Source: Anastatus disparis
Lineage: Eukaryota; Arthropoda; Insecta; Hymenoptera; Eupelmidae
DNA: 64,000 nucleotides
Assembly (NCBI GenBank): GCA_017163975.1
Contig: JAFFSR010000237.1
Coordinates: forward strand, 1-64,000
Direction of reading: 5' to 3'
The position numbers and the translations under genes were made by a program. Within the stretch, counting starts at the first letter, position 1. Every line of letters starts with the position of its first letter. Under the pieces are notes generated by a model, which saw only the letters and a list, made by a program, of their open reading frames with translations, ran no database searches and had not been told where the DNA came from. Shown one piece after another: positions 1 to 9,756 of the stretch.

Positions 1-603
1 TGATTTCCCTATTGTCGTTTAGCAACTTATCGATATTCTGGTGTACTTTTTCGATTTCATCTTCCGTGACTAATCCAAAAAGGGTGTTGCTAATGCTGCC
101 AATGATGCCTAAAGGAGTCATTGATCTTTGCTAGTTTCCTGACTGTTACTTGATTTGTCTTTAAGATGCAATCTAGTTAATAGGTCCTTGAATTGCGTTT
201 GAATTTGGTGGGTTTGTCTCTTTGCTTAGTAGCACATGCGAGTTTAACGCATTTTCGCAATCCTCGCCGTCAAAGGTTTTAAACAATCTCTGTAACTATC
301 AATTGCAGTTGTTCGTTGGTCAGCTATTTTAGGTTGGCATTTTAGTTTAGCGAGCTGTTCTCGGCAATTATTAATCGAGAGGTTTATAACCTGGGTTATG
401 TCTGTTTGAGAGTCAATTATGTCCGTGTTCACATGTATAATGATTTTCCATTCCGCTCGTTTTAGTCTTAAAATGCCTATTTTTTCATAATAAATACCAG
501 GATTAGTGGTTAAGGGCGTCAGTTTATGCGATGGTAATCCTGTGGTTCGCAATCCACACAACGCCACCACCGAGATTAAGGTTGTCAAAATGTAACCCTT
601 CAT
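1..603 (-). pseudogene. env: Env (F-like fusion glycoprotein) of the errantivirus-like element, partial and broken
   Basis: A reading frame starting at 603 opens with a hydrophobic signal-peptide-like stretch (about residues 4-23), followed by a 'GIYYEKIG' block resembling the N-terminal part of errantivirus Env proteins. It stops at 244. Beyond that stop, another minus frame in about 1-150 encodes a Gly/Ile/Phe-rich 'GIIGSISNTLFG' segment. This resembles the fusion peptide that follows the cleavage site in baculovirus F-type and errantivirus Env proteins. The gene is therefore interrupted, and the rest of the ectodomain and the membrane anchor are outside the window. Env in this family mediates membrane fusion. 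This copy cannot make a complete protein. Confidence 0.72.
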
Positions 604-781
604 AACTCGGTGTCTGAGCCTGTAATGGAATTGTTAATATCGTTAGCAAGTTTAACCTTATCGATATGTTTCAAAATAGTCTTATGATCGGGGGGTTTCC
701 AGCAAGATGTCATTATGCCCTGGGATATCTACTATTTTTAAAGGTGCCAAATAATATTTCTCAAATTTTGAGGTTCTGGGC

Positions 782-1550
782 TCATTCTTTATGTACACAT
801 ATTGTCCGATTTTTTGGCTGGAATGCTTTGACCTTCTTGTCATAATAAATCTTCGAACGGGTTTTCCCTTTCACTTGGTTTTGTCCAGCTGTTAGCTTCA
901 TTTCCTCCAGCCTTTTAACAAGATCTGTCAAATACTGATTGTATGTCGCCAACCGATCTTCAGACGGTATTCTAAGAGGAAATCGAGCAGTCTTTCCATA
1001 CACCAGTTCAAATGGTGTAAATCCCGTCGAAGCATGAACACTTGTATTGTATGAGAAGGCGGCGAATGGTGCCAAACGGTCCCAGTCATCGTAATGCTCA
1101 GAATACGTTCTGATGAAGTCGACGGAGGAGCATGGCTACGTTCCAATGCACCAGTAGTCTGCGGTCGATAGCCAGAAGAGTGCAATTGAGTCACCTTGAG
1201 TAATTGCAATAATGCCGCCATAAGGTCGGACATAAAACTAGTCCCCCTGTCTGATAATATAGCTCTAGGTGCTCCGAATTGGCAGATTAAATTTTTAGCT
1301 AGAACCTCTGCTATAGTCGTCGCCCGTATATTCGGAATAGGAATAACTATTACGTACTTAGTCAGATGGCACTGCATTGTTAACAAATGGCAATTCCCCG
1401 AAGTTGTTAATCTTAACTTTCCAACCGTATCGATAGAGACTTTGTCGAAACTATCTAGCGGTGTGTCGGTAATTACCATGGGAGTCTTTCCATTAATCCG
1501 ATCTATTTTGTGTTGTTTACAAATAGAACATTTTCGTACATAATTTAAAA
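782..1550 (-). pseudogene. Integrase catalytic core and C-terminal part (Ty3/gypsy pol)
   Basis: Two overlapping minus-frame pieces cover the integrase. The first (1,550 down to 928) holds the second half of the HHCC finger (Cys-x2-Cys near 1,525) and the DDE core: Asp in 'SIDTVG', Asp in 'LSDRGTSF' and Glu in 'TTGALERSH'. The second (1,075 to 782, another frame) continues with 'FSYNTSVHASTGFTPFELVYG', the usual segment after the catalytic Glu, and then a basic tail. All three catalytic residues are visible, but the frame changes around 1,080 and again near 1,552 break the protein. Integrase inserts the cDNA copy into the host genome. Confidence 0.82.
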
Positions 1551-1552
1551 TA

Positions 1553-1909
1553 TCATTTTCTCATGCCTGGCCAATAATATCTTTCTCTGATTTTAGCATA
1601 GGTTTGGTTTATGCCTTTATGACCACCTATCAAACTGTCATGCAAAGTAGAAATGATTGGATTTCTTTGCTCTTCTGTAAGATATTCAGATTTTCCGTAG
1701 CACAGGGTTAGGAGAATGCCCGTGTTCTGAAACTCTTCCCTCAAAATATCACTAAGTGTCCCAGGTGCTAGATGGTCAGTCACCTTACTCATTCTCGATA
1801 TTCTAACGGTAGCGATGTTTTGCTTTCGGAATATGTCAATCGTTTGTTGTAAGAGATTACGCAAATCCTCGCAATCTAACGAATCCTCCTCGTAGTCCTT
1901 AACTACCAA
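1553..1909 (-). pseudogene. Integrase N-terminal zinc-binding region
   Basis: This frame ends with 'GGHKGINQTYAKIRERYYWPGM', the standard Ty3/gypsy integrase N-terminal signature. The two zinc-binding histidines are in 'LHDSLIGGH'. The paired cysteines lie just downstream in another frame, so the HHCC finger is split by a frameshift at about 1,552. The upstream 60 residues are charged and have no recognised motif. Confidence 0.8.
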
Positions 1910-2065
1910 TGAAAAGATTTTGTGCTGCTTATAAGGAGTGATAATAATATTGCCCTTCTTAGGTTTTCGTCTTTTATATCCCTTCGTTCTATTGCTCCGA
2001 TGTCATTTAGTAGTTTGGTTATTGGATCGTGACGGTCGCAATCACCAGAGATAAAATGAATAATA

Positions 2066-3600
2066 TTATCCCGTTGGTATGTGAGGCAATGCCTGGTGGG
2101 TTTTACTTACTTGAACTCCGTCGTCAGTTATGACAGCCTTCGTTGTACTCGCATCAGAGGTAAGTGGGTCATCATCCCAAGTCCATGGGTTAGGTAGAAT
2201 TACACCCATAACGTCATCTGGTGCTTTAGAATATTCAATGTTAACCGATCTTTCAGTTACTTCTGGGATTGCCTGCAAGTTGGGTTTTGGTATTGGTTTT
2301 CTGATAGTCCTGGGAGTGCTACTATGTCTTGGCACAGCTGGTCGTACACTAGGTGTGGTTGATAACGCCTCGCTCATGTGATCGCGGAATTATAGAGGAG
2401 TCTAGGTTATCTTCGATATCAGCCTCTTCAGAACCTGCTTCTATGTCTGTTATGAAGTTTTCAACAGTTTGCTTCTGCAGTACTCACAATTTCATGTGTT
2501 TCCGACAATAATGGCATGGTTGTTGGTATTGCAGTGTCCAGAGAGGGTCCTTGCTCCACTGCCCCTGGTTTGTCAATCGTGATTGATTTTTTCCTTTGCC
2601 GAATTTCTGCTTATTTCTGTAAGCGTCAATTTCGCTGCCATCTTATCTAAAATTTCCCGTTGGGAAGGTGTTGGTTCCTCATCTTCAGAAAAATATTTTG
2701 GCAATGATTTTACAGGCGAATCGGCATTTTTTTCTACAAACAACCAGTTACCTGTATTAAACCAGTAATCCTGGAGGCTTTGTTCCAATTTTCTAGATTT
2801 GTTTGCACAGTCGCGCCTAATACGATGTTTATCTGCAGCGGTAAGTTTAGTGGTGCTTGCAGGTAAAGTCACAGCCAGATCAGGTCGATTGTGTTGGCCT
2901 TGATTAAAATCGTTTATCCCTGTTGATGACAAAATCTATTTTGGGGTCATTTCTTCATAATCAGGCAGGTCCGAAATATTGATGCGGGAGTCACTGGCAT
3001 CTGTCTTATCTTCCGCAGTTGGGGTTTTAGTAGGAGTAGTAGTCATGATTCCCAGTTGACTATTTCCACAGTCTATATCTGTTCCTTCACCTGTATCACT
3101 TGGTTGTACAGCGTCCATTTGTATAATGTAAGGATTGCTGACTTCCGTCGTTTTATTCTTTTCGATATTTTCCTGTGAGCTGGATGGTTCTTCAATCTCG
3201 GTGGTAGAGAAATCCTGGAGGCAAGTTTTCCGTGGATCTTTTATAGGAGGTCGGTCGTCGGTGTGAGAAATACTCGCCTCACTTTCAGTGTCAGAGACGG
3301 TCGTAGTTTTCTTCTTGGTTAATCTCTTGCTTTTCGTTGAAGCTACACTAAGTTTACTACTGCGATCACTTGATATATCAGTAGCTGTTAAATTACTTAG
3401 CACGTCTTTATTGGTCACAGCCTTGCGAGCTTGACTTGCAAGTGTTCCCCGATAAGCCGGTTTAGTTCGGGTGGCCGTTGGTTTTGTTACTCGTCCCTGC
3501 TGAACACCACTCGTTGTTTTTGGCGGCGTTAATTGCTTAGATCGAGTTCGTTGAGCCACTACGCTATGCTCGAGTTCAGGTAGTTTTCGTCTATTAAGGG
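2066..3600 (-). pseudogene. Long hydrophilic linker between RNase H and integrase
   Basis: Three open pieces in one frame (3,600-2,936, 2,932-2,573 and 2,377-2,066) lie between the RNase H domain and the integrase. The first two are separated only by one TAG codon at 2,936-2,938. The sequence is rich in Ser, Thr, Pro, Lys and Glu and looks disordered. It opens with a basic 'RTRSKQLTPPK' stretch. I recognise no domain. In most Ty3/gypsy elements the RNase H to integrase connection is short; here it is roughly 500 codons. It may be an inserted or captured segment, or a lineage-specific extension of the polyprotein. Confidence 0.6.
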
Positions 3601-4247
3601 GCCAGGTGGCCTTCCCCGTCTTTTTGGGGCACAGGTGGTTCTGATTTAGAAACAGATGGTCCGATAGTTTGCGGAGGTTCGTCAGTTTCCGCAGCTGGTA
3701 GTCCTTCCAAAGTTTTCTTGCCTTTTCTGTCTAGTGTCAAAATTCTCAGCCTTGGCAATTGTTCATTAATTTCCTGCTCGGTCGGTGTTTCGACTGGATT
3801 CCTTGACAAGGCGTCGGCATTGGTATTTAATTTGCCGGGCTTGTATCTGAATTTATAAGTATAATCAGTGAATTTCATCATCCACCGCATTAGTCTTTGC
3901 CCTGGATCTTTTCGATTATGCATCCAGTTTAAGGGCTCATGATCTGCTTGGAGTATGAATTCCCTGCTTAACAAGTAAGGTCTGAAGTGATGCATAGCAT
4001 ATAGCGCTGCTAGACATTCTTTGTCTGTGGTACAGTAGTTCTTTTCTGCATGGTTTAGTAGTCGTGACAGATATGCTACAGGATGGTCGAAACCATCTTT
4101 TTCCTGACTCAACACTGCTCCGATAGCATAATCGGACGCGTCAGTGGTTAAAGTAAAAGTCTTGTTAAAATCAGGAAAAATCAGTATTGGTTGCTTGATG
4201 AGATGTCCTTTTAATTCTTGAAAACTCTGTTCCTGAGCCTCCCCCAC
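3594..4247 (-). pseudogene. Ty3/gypsy RNase H domain
   Basis: The frame begins near the end of the RT connection and contains 'FTLTTDASDYAIGAVLSQ' (first catalytic Asp), 'TTDKECLAALYAMHHFRPYL' (Glu), 'LQADHEPLNWM' (Asp) and 'NTNADALSR' (final Asp). This is the full order of RNase H motifs in a Ty3/gypsy pol. The enzyme removes the RNA strand during reverse transcription. The frame is offset from the RT part by frameshifts at about 4,245 and 4,375, and after residue about 170 it runs into the low-complexity linker. Confidence 0.88.
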
Positions 4248-4723
4248 TCGAATTTTGCGTCCTTTTTAGCAAGTTCGAGAGAGGTCTGGCGATTTTGGAG
4301 AAATCCATTATGAAACGTCTGTAGTATCCAGCTAAGCCTAAAAATTGTCGAATATTTTTAGGTGTTTTTTGGAGTAGGGAATTCCTGGACTGCCTTGATC
4401 TTTCCGGGGTCTGGTTCGATACCCTTCTCACTGATTATATGGCCTAGAAAGGTCACTTCTTTTCGCAAAAATTCTACCTTTTCTGGTTGTAGCGCAAGAT
4501 TCGCTGCTCTGAGGCGTTCGAAAAACTGACGAGTTTTTCTTTCATGCTCGTGTAAGTCCTTGGAGTAAATGATAGTGTCGTCTAAGTATACTAACATCTC
4601 CGTATTTTGTAGTCCTAGCAATATTTGGTCGACGAGGCGCTGAAACGTTGCGGGCGCCCCTTGAGGCCCTCCGGAAGACGTGTACTGATAATGTCCGTTG
4701 GGGTGGTAAACGCACTTTTCCAA
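4171..4723 (-). pseudogene. Reverse transcriptase palm (YLDD) and thumb, split over two frames
   Basis: The first piece (4,723-4,358) holds 'GGPQGAPATFQRLVDQIL', the catalytic 'VYLDDTIIYS' box and 'KVEFLRKEVTFLGHIIS'. The second (about 4,400-4,171, next frame) holds 'IRQFLGLAGYYRRFI' followed by 'ARPLSNLLK'. These are consecutive blocks of a Ty3/gypsy RT. The N-terminal RT blocks lie in a third frame in the neighbouring entry. The catalytic aspartates are kept, but at least two indels break the reading frame. Confidence 0.88.
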
Positions 4724-6039
4724 CGATCGTCCTCATGTAAGGGTAGTTGTTGGTACCCATGAGCTAAGTCGAACACGGAATAATATACTGACCCTCCGAG
4801 TTGGTCTAAAATGTCAGTTATGTTGGGTAACGGGTAAGCATCCCCTATTGTCTTTTTATTAAGATTACGGAAGTCGATGACCATCCGCCAACGCGGGTTT
4901 CCGTATTTGTCAGGTTTCTTGGGCACTATCACAACTGGATTATTTGAAGGTGACCAAGATGGTTCTATAACTCCGTCCTTGAGTTTTTTGGCTACTTCGT
5001 CTTTTATAACTTGTTTATGAATAGGCGGATGCCTATATTGTTTAGTATTTATGGGAATATCGTCGGTCGTTGGTATCCTATGCTCAGTTAAATGAGTAAC
5101 TGGTAAAGGATCCCCAGGTAGAAGAAATACATCATGATATTCAGTGAGTAATTTCTCTACATGTGCCTTTTCCTCATGGTTTAGGTGGTCCAATGCCATA
5201 ATGTCCAGGAGCTTTTGCACTCGTTGATAAGGGGTGGTGATACGCCCTTCATCAGTCTCGGTCATGGCATCTGTATAGAAGTCAGGGTCCACATATTCAA
5301 AAGGCAAGATCTCTCGAGGATTTATACTTATTAAGGCATCCTCTGCACTGGTGTTTATTACCAAGATTCTGCATTTCCCATTGTCATTGCTGACAAGTCC
5401 TTCCCCGAGAAACACCTGGTCATTACCTACGTCGATTCGAGGTAGGTATCCTTCTTTTAGTTGAGTACTTTTCAGATTTATTTCTAATACCTGCCTGCTT
5501 CTACTAGGAATGCAGTAATGAGTGGCAGTTTCGCTCGAAGATTCTACTGAGGTTTCAAGTTCGCACAATGATAATTGGTCGATGGAACTCCCATGAGTAG
5601 CATCATTAGTATGGTTGGTTTTATTTGGCTCTTGATCAATAAAGGGAATGGGATGCATGACGTCTCCAGATATCATGAGAGCGTGGTTATAGTAAGATAT
5701 AATAGCATCTTCTTCCTTGAGGTAACGTCTACCTATTAATCCATCCTGATCGATGGGGAATGTTGGTCCTACTAGATGGAATTTTACCGGCCTTTTCCTT
5801 AAAGTGAGCCAGGTGGTACCATATGTTTTTATACTTTCATTGGTAATCCCACTCAACTCAGTGCTTCGAGTAGGATCGTATGGTATATCATTGCGTAAGG
5901 CAGTGCACTTTACCAAGTTTACTGCTGCACCGTTGTCAATCATGAAGGTCATCCAAGGTTGTTTACCTTCAGTCACATATAGTCTGATAGCAGTGGGGTC
6001 GTCTATTTCACTATCGTTGTCAGTAAGTCCCCGATACAT
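4615..6039 (-). pseudogene. pol: Pol N-terminal part: aspartic protease and RT fingers/palm
   Basis: A 474-codon frame. Residues about 30-45 contain 'FMIDNGAAVNLV', a retroviral-type protease active site where the usual Asp-Ser/Thr-Gly is Asp-Asn-Gly. Residues about 300-460 carry RT blocks 'EVAKKLKDGVIEPSWSPSNN', 'WRMVIDFRNLNKKT' and 'VFDLAHGYQQLPL' (first catalytic Asp). After about 4,700 the true RT continues in another frame, so the last 30 codons are out of frame. The frame overlaps the end of gag (6,003-6,039) in the -1 register, as expected for frameshifted Gag-Pol expression, but no classic slippery heptamer is obvious. Confidence 0.85.
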
Positions 6040-6764
6040 GGAAACTCGTTTGCACTCTCGTTTATCAACATCACCTGCGTCGAATTCTGTTGAGAAGGTG
6101 GTTGAGGTGCATTTTGTATTACTGGTTGCGATGAGTTTGGTGTTGCTTGTCTCTGGCTCGTCGATTCTTGGTTGCGACGAGCCAGCTGCCAGTTTAAAGC
6201 AGGCTGGTTATTGAATGTAGGTTGTCGTGGAACTTCCGTCTGATTCGAAGGCATACGGTTATAATTAGTAGGTGTTCTATAAGCGTTATATCCCTGCTCA
6301 TACCCTTGTGGTCGCTGATAATTAGTTGAAGGTCTCTGTCCCCCGGGCACATAAGGGTTGTATAAACGAGCGTCCTGTGAGAACATTGGTTGCTGTTGCT
6401 GGGTATATTGCGGTCGAGGTGTATAATGATTTTGATTAAACCTCTGTGGTGAGTTATTCACATTATAATCCTGTGGTATTTGTCTGATTTGCGATTGATT
6501 GGTCCTTTGCACATTATAGTTTGTGCGTCCCTGCCTCTGCTGGAATCCAGGCGGAGTATTATTATTCACCATGGGTTGAGATGCGTAGTTTTGGCTTTGA
6601 TGCCGGTTTTGTCCATTATTCCAGTTGTTATTCGGATTTCTTGGCTTCCAATGATTTTCGGCCGAAAATTCGGTCTGTTCCCAGTTTACCTTGGGCATTT
6701 GTCCATGAAATTTGTACCTGGTGTCAGGCAGTATCTTTGCCTCCATACGAGTTTCTATTCGCAC
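6003..6764 (-). pseudogene. gag: Gag C-terminal part, Gln/Asn/Pro-rich
   Basis: About 250 codons, very rich in Gln, Asn, Pro and Tyr, with no zinc knuckle, ending at a stop inside the start of pol. It follows the capsid-like half in another frame, with the frameshift at about 6,740. A nucleocapsid without a CCHC motif is known among errantivirus Gags, which often use basic or low-complexity tails instead. The assignment rests on position and on the -1 overlap with pol. Confidence 0.7.
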
Positions 6765-7364
6765 TGCATCTTTTAGCGTCAGCTAGAGTGGCGGGATTTT
6801 TCCCATCCACTTGTACAGATATATCTGCGGGTAGTCCTCTTATGAAGATGTCCTTTGCCGCATATTCCAAGGGTTTTATCATATCGTTCAGGTTAGCGTC
6901 AGTTGCTCCTGGGATGTCGTCCTTTAAAACATTCTTGGCCCCACTGAGCAGAATGTTTAGTCGGTCGTAGAAATCTCCTACTGCCTCTCCTTGTTTCATC
7001 CTCATGTCGTTTATTTTAGTGGTATAATAAGTATATGTCTTGCCTGGCGCGAATCTAGTCTTCAAATGATTCACTAGGCTGTCGATGTTGGCAAATGCAT
7101 GGCCATAGGTGCAGTCTCTAGCATTGCCGCGCAACTTTGTTAGCACGGCCTTGACATATTGTCCTTCACTTCCTGCAGGCACATACTCTTTTCCATTGCG
7201 AACATCCTGTATAAAGTCCTTCAAGGGCATATTATGCCCGTCAAAACTGCGCAGGCCCGCAGGGCATTATGTAAAGCGAAACTATTCGCCATAGCCGTCA
7301 TCATCAGCATAGATGGATCGGCTTGTCCGTCTCGGTTTTGAGCGTTATTCGTTTCGTCTGGCAT
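6724..7364 (-). pseudogene. gag: Gag N-terminal and capsid-like part
   Basis: A probable start ATG is at 7,364-7,362, followed by a polar leader and 'ALHNALRACAVLTG'. Near 7,255 the frame shifts into the frame that holds 'MPLKDFIQDVRNG' and a capsid-like helical region ('YVKAVLTKLRGNARD', 'DSLVNHLKTRFAPGKT', 'MKQGEAVGDFYDRLNILL'). This pattern matches Ty3/gypsy Gag capsid domains. A short internal ORF begins at 7,230, but upstream sequence in the other frame fits Gag better, so the 7,364 start is preferred. Confidence 0.75.
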
Positions 7365-7564
7365 TTCTACTTCCAGTCAGCGTTATTCGTGACCTAGTCT
7401 TGCTAAATACCCCCAAATAAAATATTAAATTAATTTTAGCTATTACCTATGGCAATACTAATTCCGAATTAGATCTTCTAACTATGGATTCCGTTTCTGG
7501 AATTTCGCACCTAAAACGATAATTTACACGGTTAGTGAATTCAAGTTTTTATTTACTCAATTTA

Positions 7565-7581
7565 AATCTGGTAAGTCGCCA
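7565..7581 (-). other. Candidate primer binding site of the errantivirus-like element
   Basis: About 200 nt upstream of the gag start the minus strand reads TGGCGACTTACCAG. A TGG start followed by a tRNA-like 3'-end complement is what a primer site next to the 5' LTR looks like. I could not match it with confidence to a particular tRNA, and the neighbouring LTR end does not show a clear CA. Confidence 0.25.
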
Positions 7582-9230
7582 CACATTTAATGTTTAGAAG
7601 TAATAAAGGAAAAGATTTTTTTTTTCTTTGATTAACCAAGTAAATAAAATAGAATTGGACATTTTTTTTTTTTTGTTTTTAATAATTCCCTCAGTATGTT
7701 CAGAGCCATATACATAGTATGGACGCTTTATCAACCCTACTTTCGAGCAAGTCAATCCACCTCCCGATTCGCGTTCAATGAACTTTTCAGCAACGAAGAG
7801 ATTCCGAAATCCCACTGCTACTGTCCAGTCTTTAAGAGTCTGAACTTTGATCAATCGAGGATCTAAAAACTAGAATTAATGTCCATAAGACCTCGTTTAT
7901 TGTGTTCATGGGAGAATAGCAGGAATATAAAATTTCTGTTTTTATTCTAAAGATGCATATAGGTAGCTGCAGTATCTTAAGGAAAATTATTGACTAGCAA
8001 CAATCTCCAAAACGTTTTCATATTGTAACCTGATAATATCACGGTCAGGGAAAGGATGGAAATGGTTAGGATAATTTAAAATGTTAAATAGTTGCAGAGA
8101 AATATACTGGAACTGTCAACTTGACGTACCCGTGTCTAAATTTAGCAACATTAAGTGACAGACGAAGGTTACCGGATGTCAAGAAGCAGAATTTGAAAAG
8201 TTATTAATAATGATCTAACTCATTTGTTATATTAGACATAGTTTAATTATAAACAAAGAGAATTTTATCACCAAAATGGAATAACCACGATTTAACGGAA
8301 CAACAACAATGATTCTTAGAAAAAGAAATAGCATTTTTGGAGAATTTATTACGAGTCTATTGTTGTAACAACTACAACAATTACAACGTAATATAAGCGA
8401 GAATTCTGAAGCAAAATAAAGGGAAATGTTTTTCCAACGAGTGAAATTATTTGCAAGTCCATTACATTAAAATACTTATTGGCAAAAGAGGACAATGTGT
8501 TGAATAAATTCCACAGCAAAATGGAATAGACATAAAATAAAAGAATAAAATAAATTCTTATGCTTGCTTAACGTCAAGACAAGAAATTTGACAGAGTGTA
8601 GGAGTGTTCTAACGCGAGAACTCAGAGTGTAGCACTCCATTAACGTGTTAAACAATTAATGTAGTTATATTTTATTATTTGTAATTATATTTTCCCCTTG
8701 GGCAATTATAAAATATTTACTTTAAAATCGGACAATGTATTCGGATTTGAACCCAAGAACAGCATTTTTTAAAAGGTCGCTTTACAAGCGTTGACATCTC
8801 GACAACAGGGATATTTCCATAGAGAAAATAGTTTAAGAGCGATACATAAAGATTAGAATAAATTTCCTTTACAATTCTGAACTTATCTTAATCCTGAAGA
8901 AATAGAAGAATAAGTTCACAAAATTGTCAATTACACAAAATTAATAAGGGTTAACCCGAGAGTAAAATAGTTGAATCTGATACAATACACCAGGATTAAA
9001 TGGTGCATACGAAATATTTATTAATAGTCTAGAACAAGTTTATAAAAGTTTATCAGAAGTTTAATAATGTATTACACACAAAAGGAAACTATTACTACAT
9101 TGATCTAAATAATTTAGTAAGTCACCCGTTGACCTCCCCCCTTACTAAGTTTATTGTCGTCCCCGACAATCAATCCTAGTCAGAGTGAATATTAAACCAA
9201 TGATATTTAAAAAGAGAAATATTCAAGTCT
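7582..9230. other. Non-coding AT-rich DNA next to the gypsy element
   Basis: No gene is seen. The first few hundred bases should be the 5' LTR of the gypsy element, but its outer end cannot be placed without the second LTR. The short ORF at 7,594-7,854 lies in this putative LTR and has no recognised motif. Poly-T runs at 7,617-7,626 and 7,661-7,676. Confidence 0.5.
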
Positions 9231-9756
9231 AGAGTAGAGTTAGAGTGATTTTTCTTTTAGACTGTTATAAACGGATATAATTTAAATCAATTGTTTAATC
9301 GTTATCGATTGCGAATGGCAAAAGAGATACGACTCTACAAGCTTTAAATGCCATATTTAGAGAAGAGTTAGAGACTGATTAATTTATTTAGAAACTACAA
9401 TAAATTAACTAATAAGAGGTGAAATTTACTTAAGTATAAAGTAGAGTTGGAGTTATAATTTTTCTATAGACTGTTATAAACGGATATAATTTAAATCAAT
9501 TGTTTAATCGTTATCGATTGCGAATGGCAAAAGAGATACGACTCTACAAGCTTTAAATGCCATATTTAGAGAAGAGTTAGAGACTGATTAATTTATTTAG
9601 AAACTACAATAAATTAACTAATAAGAGGTGAAATTTACTTAAGTATAAAGTAGAGTTGGAGTTATAATTTTTCTATAGACTGTTATAAACGGATATAATT
9701 TAAATCAATTGTTTAATCGTTATCGATTGCGAATGGCAAAAGAGATACGACTCTAT
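9231..9756. repeat. 209-bp tandem repeat, about 2.5 copies
   Basis: The block containing ACTGTTATAAACGGATATAA recurs at 9,261, 9,470 and 9,679, a constant 209-bp period. Copies two and three are almost identical and the first has a diverged left edge. Each unit carries an ATCGATT-rich core and GAGATACGACTCTA. No coding capacity. Confidence 0.9.

Larger units (their letters stand above)
1..7581 (-). mobile_element. Errantivirus-like Ty3/gypsy element, decayed, left end outside window
   Basis: On the minus strand the order is gag, protease, reverse transcriptase, RNase H, long linker, integrase, env, which is the Ty3/gypsy order with a third ORF as in insect errantiviruses. The coding regions are spread over all three minus frames with stops and frameshifts, so this copy is dead. 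The 3' end (rest of env and 3' LTR) lies before position 1, so LTR identity cannot be compared. The 5' LTR should lie just to the right of about 7,581, but its outer edge is not resolved. Confidence 0.85.

Noticed and set aside
5753..6970. Plus-strand ORFs of up to 153 codons over the gypsy gag/pol region
   Set aside because: They are antisense shadows of gag and pol, which show clear family motifs on the minus strand.
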